From: Enterococcus_E cecorum_C
GTDB taxonomy: Bacteria; Bacillota; Bacilli; Lactobacillales; Enterococcaceae
Direction of reading: 5' to 3'
DNA: 25,876 bases
NCBI RefSeq assembly: GCF_052119425.1
Contig: NZ_JBQKFH010000036.1
Span: 1-25,876 of the forward strand
Position numbers and translations under genes: made by a program. Below are positions 14,679 to 23,134 of the stretch, piece by piece. Numbering within the stretch: the first letter of the stretch is position 1; each line of letters opens with the position of its first letter. Below the pieces are notes generated by a model. It was not told the origin of the DNA. It ran no database searches and saw only the letters and a program-made list of their open reading frames with translations.

Positions 14679-15440
14679 ATGAGTAGAACATTTAATTTGC
14701 CTAAGCCATTATTTGAGAAACATAGTAAAAAAGGGATTTTATTATTACATGCTTATTCAGGTAGTTCCAATGATGTCCGTTATATAGCAAGACATTTGGA
14801 GAAATATGATTATTCGGTATACTTACCTATTTTTTCTGGTCATGGTACATTGGAGCCTTTTGATATATTAAAATCAAATCCAAAAAACTGGCAAAAAGAA
14901 GTGAAAGAAGCAGTGAACGAGATGAAAAATCAAGGAATTGAACAAATTGCTGTCTTTGGCTTATCTATGGGTGGTATTTTTGCATTAGATTTATTAACAG
15001 AGAATTTGCCAGAAGTGGTTGGTGGGGGAGCGTTTTGTTCTCCAGTTATTATGGGAGAGAATCAAGTCGCCAAAAACTTTTTAATTTATGCTGAAAACGT
15101 TTGGAAAATGCAAGATTTTTCGCAACAAGAAATTGAAGAGAAGCTTGAACGAATGAAAGTGGATCAACCTTTGCAATTAGCTGAAATTGAACAGTTTGCT
15201 GCGGCTACGGCTGAACGGTTATCCAAGGTACAGGTCCCAGTTTTTCTGGCACAAGGCGGGAAAGATGAAATGATTTTACCTGAAAGTGTCTTCCAAACGG
15301 CTCAAAAATTAACACAGACTCATATAACATTGCAATGGTATGAAAAGAGTGGGCATGTCGTTACAGTAGATTGTCAAAAAAATGAATTAATTAATGATCT
15401 TTTAGCTTTTTTGGCTAAGTTATCATGGAATGAGGTATAG
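14679..15440 (+). CDS. est: Carboxylesterase / monoacylglycerol lipase-like alpha/beta hydrolase
   Basis: About 253 residues of alpha/beta-hydrolase fold related to Est30/YvaK-type carboxylesterases, which hydrolyse short acyl esters in the cytosol. The catalytic triad is readable: Ser96 in GLSMGG, Asp196 in GGKDEMI and His226 in KSGHVV. The LLHAYSGSSNDV segment supplies the oxyanion loop. I prefer ATG at 14679, seven bases after GAGGTG; the in-frame ATG at 14661 has no ribosome site. There is no signal peptide. It lies between secG and rnr, and its stop codon is immediately followed by the rnr ATG, so the two are probably coupled. The natural substrate is unknown. An extended -10-like TGGTAGAAT lies at 14651-14659. 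Confidence 0.87.
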   Translation: MSRTFNLPKPLFEKHSKKGILLLHAYSGSSNDVRYIARHLEKYDYSVYLPIFSGHGTLEPFDILKSNPKNWQKEVKEAVNEMKNQGIEQIAVFGLSMGGIFALDLLTENLPEVVGGGAFCSPVIMGENQVAKNFLIYAENVWKMQDFSQQEIEEKLERMKVDQPLQLAEIEQFAAATAERLSKVQVPVFLAQGGKDEMILPESVFQTAQKLTQTHITLQWYEKSGHVVTVDCQKNELINDLLAFLAKLSWNEV

Positions 15441-17771
15441 ATGCGAGAAACAATACAAACAAAAATTATTCAAACCCTAGAGAGCACGACTAAAAAAAGC
15501 CTGTCTGTGGATGAGTTAGCCCAAAAATTATCGTTAAATAAGAGTGCGGATTTCAAGTTGTTAGTTCAAGCGATTGCACAACTAGAACGTGATAAAAAAG
15601 TCGCTTTTAACCGCAAAGGCAAAATCTATCTTCCTAAAGCAGCAGTCTATGTAGAAGGGGGTTTTCGTGCTAATGAGCGTGGATTTGGCTTTGTAACGAT
15701 TGCAGATGATGAAGCCGATGTTTATATTGCTCCTGAAGACACTGCCTATGCCATGGATGGGGATGTCGTGGCTATTGATATTCTTCGTCCGGCAAATCCA
15801 TTTTTAGAAAAGACAGCTGAAGGGAGAATTGTTGATATAAAACAACGCGCAATTACTAAAGTGGTAGGAGAATTTGTTTCCTTTCCACCTGAAGAAATTG
15901 CTAGTTCTGGATTATTAGGACAGGTTATTGCAAAAGATAAAAAACTAGCGAACTTCACTTTTTTAGTAGCGCCAACTGGGTTACATCCAGTCGAAGGGCA
16001 AATTGTATTATTTGATGTGACGCATTATCCTGAAAAAGGCTATGCTAAGAGTTTAGAAGGTAATATTGTTCAGACTCTAGGACATAAAAATGACCCCGGT
16101 ATGGATATTCTTTCAATTGTCATTGCTAATGGAATACCGACTGATTTTCCGGATGAAGTAAAACAGCAGCTCAATGATATTCCAGATGAGATTAATCCTG
16201 CTGAGTTTTCGCATCGTAGAGATTTGCGTAATGAAACCTTAGTCACAATTGATGGTGAAGATGCTAAAGACTTAGATGATGCTGTTTCGCTTAAAAAATT
16301 GGCAAACGGAAATTATCAATTAGGGGTACATATTGCAGATGTATCCTACTATGTCACAGAAAATTCACCTTTAGATCAAGAAGCTTTTGATCGTGGTACG
16401 AGTGTTTACTTAACAGACCGGGTGATTCCGATGCTTCCACATAAGCTATCTAACGGTATTTGCTCTTTAAATCCTAAAGTTCCACGTTTAGCGATGAGTT
16501 GCGTAATGGAAATCAATCATCAAGGACAAGTGGTAGATTATGAAATCTTTGAAAGTTTAATCCAAACAAAAGAGAGAATGACTTATACCGCAGTCAATCA
16601 GATTTTAACCAGAGAAAATGAAGAAGTATTATCTAGATACGCTGAACTGGTACCGACATTTGATTTGATGGCAGAGTTACATCATATCTTAGAAAATATG
16701 CGCCTGAATCGTGGGGCAGTGAATTTTGAAGACCATGAAGCGCGAGTAATTGTTGATGAAGAAGGAACCCCATTAAAAATTGAATTACGTACTCGTGGTG
16801 TGGCAGAACGCTTAATCGAGTCGTTCATGTTAATTGCTAATGAAACCGTGGCTACGCATTTCCATCGACTGTTGTTACCATTTATCTATCGTATTCATGA
16901 AGAGCCTAATGAGGATAAAATGAGTCGCTTTTTTGAAACCGTGACTGCGCTAGGTATCGTACCAAAAGTGACAAATGGTAATATGGTGTCAAAAGATATT
17001 CAACAATTAATGGGTGAAGTGGCTGATTTACCAGAAGCTTTTGTCATAAATATGCTATTATTAAGGAGTATGCAGCAAGCAAAATATTCAGCGGAAAATG
17101 TTGGCCACTATGGTTTAGCTGCGCCTTATTATACACATTTTACATCGCCGATTAGACGCTATCCTGACTTAATTGTTCATCGTTTAATTCGTAGTTATCA
17201 AAAAGACAGTGGTGACAAAAATCAAGCATATTGGCAAGCGCATTTGCCTGAAATTGCTAATCACTCTTCACAAATGGAAAGAAGAGCAGTTGAAGCCGAA
17301 CGACAAGTAGATGCGATGAAAAAAGCAGAATACATGCAACAATTTTTAGAAGAAGAATTTGAAGGAATCATCAGTTCGGTTGTTAAATTTGGTTTCTTTG
17401 TTGAATTACCAAATACTGTAGAAGGATTAGTGCATATCCAATCTTTAGAAGATGATTATTATCACTTTATTGAAAATCATCTGGCTCTAGTTGGTGAACG
17501 TACAAGACAAGTATTAAAAGTTGGTCAAAAAGTGAAAGTAAAAGTTTTAGAGGCTAATCCAGATACAAGAGAAATTGATTTTCAGTTGGTAGAAGTATTG
17601 GAAGAAGCGCAGTTACCAAAATCACTACATCAAGTTAAAACAAAAAATTCATCAAAGCAGCAAAAAGTAAAGAAAAATAACCGAACCAGTGAGAAGAAAA
17701 AAGGAAAAAATAAGAAGAAAAAACCTTTTTATAAAGAAGTGGTAAAAAAGAAAAAGAAGAAAAAACATTAA
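15441..17771 (+). CDS. rnr: Ribonuclease R
   Basis: A 776-residue 3'-5' exoribonuclease that degrades structured RNA, and in trans-translation the faulty mRNA. Domains in order: N-terminal winged helix (about 1-68), two cold-shock domains (about 70-240), the RNB catalytic domain (about 255-590) with metal ligands Asp274, Asp277, Asp279 and Asp280 in GEDAKDLDDAV, and an S1 RNA-binding domain (about 645-725). A lysine-rich tail ends in a run of seven lysines and a histidine. The ATG directly abuts the esterase TAG, with GAGG six bases upstream, showing coupling. smpB follows after 20 nt. The basic tail is typical of RNase R and helps with double-stranded RNA. Pairing with smpB fits joint work in ribosome rescue. 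Confidence 0.97.
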   Translation: MRETIQTKIIQTLESTTKKSLSVDELAQKLSLNKSADFKLLVQAIAQLERDKKVAFNRKGKIYLPKAAVYVEGGFRANERGFGFVTIADDEADVYIAPEDTAYAMDGDVVAIDILRPANPFLEKTAEGRIVDIKQRAITKVVGEFVSFPPEEIASSGLLGQVIAKDKKLANFTFLVAPTGLHPVEGQIVLFDVTHYPEKGYAKSLEGNIVQTLGHKNDPGMDILSIVIANGIPTDFPDEVKQQLNDIPDEINPAEFSHRRDLRNETLVTIDGEDAKDLDDAVSLKKLANGNYQLGVHIADVSYYVTENSPLDQEAFDRGTSVYLTDRVIPMLPHKLSNGICSLNPKVPRLAMSCVMEINHQGQVVDYEIFESLIQTKERMTYTAVNQILTRENEEVLSRYAELVPTFDLMAELHHILENMRLNRGAVNFEDHEARVIVDEEGTPLKIELRTRGVAERLIESFMLIANETVATHFHRLLLPFIYRIHEEPNEDKMSRFFETVTALGIVPKVTNGNMVSKDIQQLMGEVADLPEAFVINMLLLRSMQQAKYSAENVGHYGLAAPYYTHFTSPIRRYPDLIVHRLIRSYQKDSGDKNQAYWQAHLPEIANHSSQMERRAVEAERQVDAMKKAEYMQQFLEEEFEGIISSVVKFGFFVELPNTVEGLVHIQSLEDDYYHFIENHLALVGERTRQVLKVGQKVKVKVLEANPDTREIDFQLVEVLEEAQLPKSLHQVKTKNSSKQQKVKKNNRTSEKKKGKNKKKKPFYKEVVKKKKKKKH

Positions 17772-17791
17772 TGTAATAGAGGAGTATGACT

Positions 17792-18253
17792 ATGCCTAAA
17801 GGGGAAGGAAAATTAATTGCGCAAAATAAAAAGGCGCGTCATGATTATCATATATTAGAAACTTTCGAAGCAGGAATGGTCTTACAAGGAACAGAGATAA
17901 AATCTATCCGCAATAGTCGAATAAATCTAAAAGATGGTTTTGTTCGGGTACGCAATGGTGAAGTGTTCTTAGTGAATGTTCATATTAGTCCATATGAACA
18001 AGGAAACATATTTAATCATGATCCCTTGCGAACGCGTAAACTTTTACTTCATAAGCGTCAAATCAGACAGTTAGAAGCTGAAAGTAAAAATGCTGGAATT
18101 ACTATTGTTCCTTTAAAAGTCTATATCAAAGACGGTTATGCGAAAGTACTTATTGGTTTAGCCAAAGGGAAAAAAGAGTATGATAAACGTGAAAGTATCA
18201 AGCAAAAAGATCAAGAACGACAAATTAGAAGAATTGTCAAAAACATTCGTTAA
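17792..18253 (+). CDS. smpB: SsrA-binding protein SmpB
   Basis: A 153-residue partner of tmRNA that delivers it to stalled ribosomes. The OB-fold core carries the family signatures NKKARHDYHILE near the N-terminus, GTEIKSIR at about residues 33-40, and the basic C-terminal tail rich in Lys/Arg (KGKKEYDKRESIKQKD onward) that fills the empty mRNA channel. I choose ATG at 17792, seven bases after AGAGGAG; the ATG at 17786 is only one base from that site. It is cotranscribed with rnr. The tmRNA gene ssrA, often adjacent, is not found in the following 275 bp. Confidence 0.97.
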   Translation: MPKGEGKLIAQNKKARHDYHILETFEAGMVLQGTEIKSIRNSRINLKDGFVRVRNGEVFLVNVHISPYEQGNIFNHDPLRTRKLLLHKRQIRQLEAESKNAGITIVPLKVYIKDGYAKVLIGLAKGKKEYDKRESIKQKDQERQIRRIVKNIR

Positions 18254-18273
18254 TCATTTTTGTATGATTTTTT
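18252..18273 (+). terminator. Weak terminator after smpB
   Basis: AATCAT (18252-18257) pairs with ATGATT (18264-18269), followed by a short T-run. The stem is only 6 bp and overlaps the stop codon. The rest of the 275-bp gap to atpB is very AT-rich and holds a 7-bp hairpin at 18302-18321 and the atp promoter; no further gene is seen. Confidence 0.4.
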
Positions 18274-18430
18274 ACCTTATTTTGTTTTTATTACGTTTAC
18301 AATATTGGTTATTCAATATTTGTAATATAAGGTTTGTTCAAAATTTCATTTAATAGAAAAACTTGATAGAAATTCTTTTTTTCGATTTAAATATTCAATG
18401 AATAAACCGATATCTTTTTATGAAAATACT

Positions 18431-18459
18431 TTGAAATTTCTTTTTAGTGGTGGTACGAT
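18431..18459 (+). promoter_or_regulatory. Promoter of the ATP synthase operon
   Basis: TTGAAA (18431-18436), a 17-bp spacer, TACGAT (18454-18459), with a TGG extended -10 in front. The leader would be about 60 nt. Confidence 0.65.
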
Positions 18460-18528
18460 ACAAGTTGTCATTACTATTGCGTGAAAAGTTATGCAAGAGT
18501 ATTTACATTTTTGAAGTGAGGTGAGCTT

Positions 18529-19257
18529 ATGGAAGAACAATCGCTTCTGTTTCACATCGGACCAATTTGGTTTGACGGTACGGTGGCAATTATGTCGGCT
18601 TTAGTGTGTGCAATTATCTTTTTAATCGTGTTTATATGCACAAGAAATCCGCAATTAAAGCCAACTGGGAAACAGAACTTTATTGAATGGGTCATTGATT
18701 TTGTTCGTGGCATTCTCAGTGATCAGCTTCCTGCAAAAGAAGTTGGCAATTTCCATCTTCTGGGATTTACACTTTTCCTATTTGTTTTCTTTGCTAATGA
18801 AATTGGTTTGATGACGAAACTAGTCTTTCCAATGAATGGTCATGAGGTAACATTTTGGAAGAGTCCAACAGCAAATCCCATTATCACAATGAGTTTAGCA
18901 TTGATGTCCATTTTATTAACTCATTATTTTGGTGTAATGCGTTTTGGTTTTAAGGGATATTTTAAAAACTCCTATTTAGAACCGGTCTTTTTCTTAATGC
19001 CAATTAAGTTTATTGAAGAGTTTACGAATGTTATTACGCTTGGGTTACGTTTATATGGTAACATCTATGCCGGTGAAGTATTGCTTACGTTGATTGCTTC
19101 ACTTTTTAAAGCATTTGGTTGGATTACTTTGCCATTGGTAGTCCCAATTGAAATGACATGGATTGGCTTCTCGCTATTCATTGGTGCCATCCAAGCCTAT
19201 GTATTTGTCACTCTAACAATGGTATTCTTAAATCACAAAATAGCCGCCGAACATTAA
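18529..19257 (+). CDS. atpB: ATP synthase Fo subunit a
   Basis: A 242-residue membrane protein with five to six hydrophobic segments, forming the proton half-channels against the c-ring. The essential arginine is Arg174 in the conserved LGLRLYGNIYAGE helix. Length and order match Firmicute subunit a. The ATG follows GAGGTGAG. It is the first gene of the operon; the atpI gene that precedes it in many bacilli is absent. In fermentative lactic bacteria the enzyme chiefly works as an ATP-driven proton pump for pH control. Confidence 0.97.
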   Translation: MEEQSLLFHIGPIWFDGTVAIMSALVCAIIFLIVFICTRNPQLKPTGKQNFIEWVIDFVRGILSDQLPAKEVGNFHLLGFTLFLFVFFANEIGLMTKLVFPMNGHEVTFWKSPTANPIITMSLALMSILLTHYFGVMRFGFKGYFKNSYLEPVFFLMPIKFIEEFTNVITLGLRLYGNIYAGEVLLTLIASLFKAFGWITLPLVVPIEMTWIGFSLFIGAIQAYVFVTLTMVFLNHKIAAEH

Positions 19258-19289
19258 TTTAACGGCGCATAAATTAGGAGGAAAAAATT

Positions 19290-19502
19290 ATGAATTTCAT
19301 CGCAGCAGGTTTAGCAGTTATCGGAGCAGCTTTAGGGGCAGGTTTAGGTAACGGACAAGTAATTTCAAAAACAGTAGAATCTATGGCTCGCCAACCTGAA
19401 ATGGCTGGACAATTACGTTCAACAATGTTTATCGGGGTTGCCTTAATCGAAGCTGTGCCAATCTTAGGTATCGTTATTGCTTTCTTATTAGTAAATAAAT
19501 AA
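19290..19502 (+). CDS. atpE: ATP synthase Fo subunit c
   Basis: A 70-residue proteolipid hairpin that forms the rotor ring. Two membrane helices flank the polar loop RQPE at residues 34-37. Ion-binding Glu54 lies in the second helix. Asn21 at the place of the Na+-type glutamine and Ala55 in place of Ser/Thr after the glutamate suggest proton rather than sodium coupling. A perfect AGGAGG precedes the ATG, fitting the high c-subunit stoichiometry, and codon use is more biased than in atpB. Confidence 0.97.
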   Translation: MNFIAAGLAVIGAALGAGLGNGQVISKTVESMARQPEMAGQLRSTMFIGVALIEAVPILGIVIAFLLVNK

Positions 19503-19551
19503 GACTTCTTTGATCTAAGCAAGATAAAATTAGAGAAAAGGAGAATCAAAT

Positions 19552-20079
19552 ATGTTCAATCCAATTATTTTAGCGGCTGAACATCCAAGTTCTACATTTG
19601 GGGATATGTTAATCGTTACATTATCATTCCTTATCTTGTTAATCTTATTAAAAGTATTTGCTTGGGATTCTGTTGCTGATATGATGAACAAGCGGGCGAA
19701 AAAGATTTCTGATGACTTGGATAATGCGGAGAAATCAAGAGTCAATGCTCAAGCGTTAGAACAAAAACGTCAAGAGCAATTGATGAATTCACGCTCTGAA
19801 GCGGCAGATATTATCAAAAATGCCAAAGACAGTGGAGAACAAAGCCGTCAAAACATTCTTCGTGAAACACAGTTAGAAGTTTCTCGCTTAAAAGAAAAAG
19901 CTCAAGCGGATATTTCTCAAGAACGTGAACATACGATGAATGCAATTAAAGATGATGTAGCATTATTAAGTATTCAAATTGCTGAAAAAATCTTAAATAA
20001 AGAAATCTCTACTGAAACACATGAAGCCTTAATCAATCAATATATTGAAGGATTGAGTGCAAATCATGAAACTAAGTAA
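19552..20079 (+). CDS. atpF: ATP synthase Fo subunit b
   Basis: A 175-residue peripheral stalk subunit. One N-terminal membrane helix (about residues 17-38) is followed by a long charged coiled coil rich in Lys, Glu, Gln and Ala, which spans up to subunit delta on F1. The ATG has AAAGGAG about 9 nt upstream. Its last 14 bases overlap the start of atpH in another frame, so translation of the two stalk subunits is coupled. Confidence 0.96.
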   Translation: MFNPIILAAEHPSSTFGDMLIVTLSFLILLILLKVFAWDSVADMMNKRAKKISDDLDNAEKSRVNAQALEQKRQEQLMNSRSEAADIIKNAKDSGEQSRQNILRETQLEVSRLKEKAQADISQEREHTMNAIKDDVALLSIQIAEKILNKEISTETHEALINQYIEGLSANHETK

Positions 20080-20605
20080 GTATGAAGTTGGCAAACGCTA
20101 TGGTAAAGCTATTTTTGAATTGGCGGTCGAAAATGATTGCTTAGCGCAGACCCATCAAGAATTATTAGAATTAAAAAGCATCTTTGAAAAAATGCCTGAA
20201 ATTGGTCTTTTGTTAACCGATGTGCGTTTGGATACAACAAAAAAACAAGCCATTGTTGATGTTTTAACCAAAGATTGCTCCAATTTAGTAAAAGAATCCG
20301 CACAAGTGATTTTTGAAAATTCAAGATTTGTTGAATTTCCATATATTGTTGATTCCTTTACGAAATTATATAACGAAGAGTTTGCAATTCTTGAAGGTAA
20401 TGTGATTACTGCTGTTCCTTTAAGTGCACAACAAAAGGCAAAATTAGAAGAAAAAATACTCGCAAAATTTGGCTTGAAATCGGCTGAATTAAAAGAAGTA
20501 GTCGATCCATCAATTATTGGTGGGGTAATTGTGGAGGCAAATCATCAAGTCATCGATGGTAGCTTGAAGACACAATTAGAAAATATTAAAGCTAAATTAC
20601 TATAA
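20066..20605 (+). CDS. atpH: ATP synthase F1 subunit delta
   Basis: A 179-residue subunit at the top of F1 that joins the b stalk to the alpha subunits. The N-terminal KRYGKAIFELA helix and the C-terminal DPSIIGGVIVEANHQVIDGSLKTQL block (given from about residue 148) are standard for the OSCP/delta family. The ATG at 20066 lies inside the end of atpF (14-base overlap) and has only a weak ribosome site, so it depends on coupling. A GTG at 20057 is a possible but less likely start. Confidence 0.95.
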   Translation: MKLSKYEVGKRYGKAIFELAVENDCLAQTHQELLELKSIFEKMPEIGLLLTDVRLDTTKKQAIVDVLTKDCSNLVKESAQVIFENSRFVEFPYIVDSFTKLYNEEFAILEGNVITAVPLSAQQKAKLEEKILAKFGLKSAELKEVVDPSIIGGVIVEANHQVIDGSLKTQLENIKAKLL

Positions 20606-20628
20606 GAGTAGTTAAAGAGGTGAATTCG

Positions 20629-22191
20629 ATGGCCATTAAGGCAGAAGAAATTAGTGCTTTAATCAAAGAGCAAATTAAAAATTATCAAAATGAACTTTCT
20701 GTTGAAGAAGTGGGTACTGTTACATATGTTGGTGACGGTATCGCTCGTGCCCATGGTTTAGAAAATGCCATGAGTGGTGAACTTCTACAATTTTCAAATG
20801 GCTCATTCGGAATGGCTCAAAACTTAGAATCAAATGATGTTGGTATTATCATTTTAGGTGATTTTGAAACCATTCGTGAAGGAGATAAAGTAAAACGTAC
20901 TGGACGTATTATGGAAGTGCCAGTTGGAGAAGCGTTAATTGGTCGTGTTGTAAATCCATTAGGTCAACCAATTGATGGCTTAGGCCCCATTGAAACAACT
21001 AAAACACGCCCAGTTGAAGCAATGGCACCGGGTGTTATGCAACGTAAATCTGTTCATGAACCAATGCAAACAGGGTTAAAAGCGATTGATGCCTTAGTAC
21101 CAATTGGTCGTGGTCAACGTGAATTAGTTATTGGTGACCGTAAAACTGGTAAAACTTCAATTGCGATAGATACAATTATTAACCAAAAAGGTCAAGATAT
21201 GATTTGTATCTATGTTGCGATTGGACAAAAAGACTCAACTGTGCGTGCACAAGTAGAAACTTTGCGTAAATACGGCGCTTTAGATTATACAATTGTTGTA
21301 GCAGCAGGTTCTTCTCAACCAGCACCATTATTGTATATTGCGCCTTATGCTGGAACTGCGATGGGTGAAGAATTCATGTATAACGGTAAACATGTGTTGA
21401 TTGTATTTGATGATTTATCAAAACAAGCCGTTGCTTATCGTGAATTATCTTTACTATTACGTCGTCCACCAGGTCGTGAAGCTTACCCAGGGGATGTTTT
21501 CTATCTACATTCTCGTCTATTAGAACGTGCGGCAAAATTAAGTGATGAATTAGGTGGCGGTTCAATGACTGCTTTACCATTTGTTGAAACACAAGCAGGG
21601 GACATTTCTGCATATATCCCAACAAACGTGATTTCAATCACTGATGGTCAAATTTTCTTAGAATCTGATTTATTCTACTCAGGTATCCGTCCGGCGGTTG
21701 CTGCAGGACTTTCAGTTTCTCGTGTTGGGGGTTCTGCCCAAATTAAAGCGATGAAAAAAGTTGCTGGTACATTACGTTTGGACTTGGCAAGTTATCGTGA
21801 ATTAGAAGCATTTACGCAATTTGGTTCGGATTTAGATGCAGCGACACAAGCCAAATTAAACCGTGGTCGTCGTACAGTTGAAATTTTAAAACAAAAATTA
21901 CATGCGCCACTACCTGTTGAAAAACAAGTTGTGATTTTATATGCATTAACGAAAGGATTCCTTGACGCGATTCCTGTTGATCATATTTTACGTTTTGAAA
22001 GTGAATTATTTGAATATATGGAAGCAAACCATAATGACTTGTTTGAAACAATTCGTACAACAAAAGACTTACCTGATGAAGACGAATTGAAAAAAGCAAT
22101 TGGTGAATTCAGAGATTCATATAAAGAAACATTGGATGCGCAACAATCTAAAAAAGAACGAATTGCTGAAATGGTAAATGTACAAAATTAA
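20629..22191 (+). CDS. atpA: ATP synthase F1 subunit alpha
   Basis: A 520-residue non-catalytic nucleotide-binding subunit of the F1 hexamer. A beta-barrel domain (about 25-95) is followed by the nucleotide domain with Walker A GDRKTGKT at residues 169-176 and a C-terminal helical domain. The SGIRPAVAAGLSVSRVGG segment carries the conserved arginine finger that reaches the beta-subunit site. The start is ATG at 20629, seven bases after AAAGAGGTG; a GTG at 20620 overlaps the ribosome site. It sits 23 nt after atpH. Confidence 0.98.
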   Translation: MAIKAEEISALIKEQIKNYQNELSVEEVGTVTYVGDGIARAHGLENAMSGELLQFSNGSFGMAQNLESNDVGIIILGDFETIREGDKVKRTGRIMEVPVGEALIGRVVNPLGQPIDGLGPIETTKTRPVEAMAPGVMQRKSVHEPMQTGLKAIDALVPIGRGQRELVIGDRKTGKTSIAIDTIINQKGQDMICIYVAIGQKDSTVRAQVETLRKYGALDYTIVVAAGSSQPAPLLYIAPYAGTAMGEEFMYNGKHVLIVFDDLSKQAVAYRELSLLLRRPPGREAYPGDVFYLHSRLLERAAKLSDELGGGSMTALPFVETQAGDISAYIPTNVISITDGQIFLESDLFYSGIRPAVAAGLSVSRVGGSAQIKAMKKVAGTLRLDLASYRELEAFTQFGSDLDAATQAKLNRGRRTVEILKQKLHAPLPVEKQVVILYALTKGFLDAIPVDHILRFESELFEYMEANHNDLFETIRTTKDLPDEDELKKAIGEFRDSYKETLDAQQSKKERIAEMVNVQN

Positions 22192-22205
22192 TGAGGTGAA
22201 TTGAA

Positions 22206-23108
22206 ATGGGTGCATCTTTAAATGAGATCAAACAAAGAATTACCTCTACGAAAAAAACAAGCCAAATTACCAAAGCGATGCACATGGTTTCAGCGGCTAA
22301 ATTAACTAAATCAGAATCACATTCGAGACAATTTCAAATTTATGCAGAAAAAGTGCGTGAGGTCGTTACTCATTTAGCTGCACAACAAATATTAGCTATT
22401 GAAGATAATAAGAATGCGAATACTTTTGACTATAACAGTATGTTGATTACTCGCCCTGTTAATAAAACAGGATATATTGTCATTACATCTGATGGTGGTT
22501 TAGTTGGTGGTTATAATAGTTCGATTTTAAAACAGATGATGTCTATATTTGAAAATGATCATAAGAATAAAGAAGATTATGTTGTTATTTCAATTGGGGC
22601 AACTGGGGCTGAGTTTTTCAAATCTAGAGGCATTCCCCTAGCTTATGAATTACGAAACTTGTCCGATCAACCAAGTTTTGAAGAAGTACGTAAGATTGTT
22701 CATATGGCAACGACAATGTACCAGAATGAAGTATTTGATGAATTATATGTTTGTTATAATCATCATGTGAACTCACTGACTAGTCAGTTCCGTGTTGAAA
22801 AAATGTTACCTATTTCAGATTTAGACCCAGGTCAAAATAAAGAATACGAACAAGAATATATCTTCGAACCTTCGAAAGACGCGATATTAAATCAACTCTT
22901 GCCACAATATGCTGAAAGCTTAATTTACGGCGCTATTGTGGATGCAAAAACAGCAGAGCACGCAGCTGGAATGACTGCGATGAAGACTGCTACAGATAAT
23001 GCAACGAAGATTATCGATGATTTAACTATTGCATATAACCGTGCACGTCAAGGGGCTATTACCCAAGAAATTACCGAAATTGTTGGTGGCGCAGCTGCCT
23101 TAGAATAA
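22206..23108 (+). CDS. atpG: ATP synthase F1 subunit gamma
   Basis: A 300-residue central shaft protein. Long N- and C-terminal helices form the coiled coil in the alpha/beta hexamer: the N-terminal KQRITSTKKTSQITKAMHMV segment and the C-terminal NRARQGAITQEITEIVGGA signature. The Rossmann-like middle domain contacts epsilon and the c-ring. The ATG follows GAGGTG with normal spacing, 14 nt after atpA. Confidence 0.97.
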   Translation: MGASLNEIKQRITSTKKTSQITKAMHMVSAAKLTKSESHSRQFQIYAEKVREVVTHLAAQQILAIEDNKNANTFDYNSMLITRPVNKTGYIVITSDGGLVGGYNSSILKQMMSIFENDHKNKEDYVVISIGATGAEFFKSRGIPLAYELRNLSDQPSFEEVRKIVHMATTMYQNEVFDELYVCYNHHVNSLTSQFRVEKMLPISDLDPGQNKEYEQEYIFEPSKDAILNQLLPQYAESLIYGAIVDAKTAEHAAGMTAMKTATDNATKIIDDLTIAYNRARQGAITQEITEIVGGAAALE

Positions 23109-23134
23109 TTTCGAGAATGAGTGGAGGAAAATAA

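Noticed and set aside
15088..15105. cre-like sequence inside the esterase gene
   Set aside because: It lies in coding sequence with two mismatches in the right half and no promoter near it.
18254..18528. tmRNA gene (ssrA) after smpB
   Set aside because: The space is shorter than a tmRNA and no tRNA-Ala-like end or tag-coding stretch is found.
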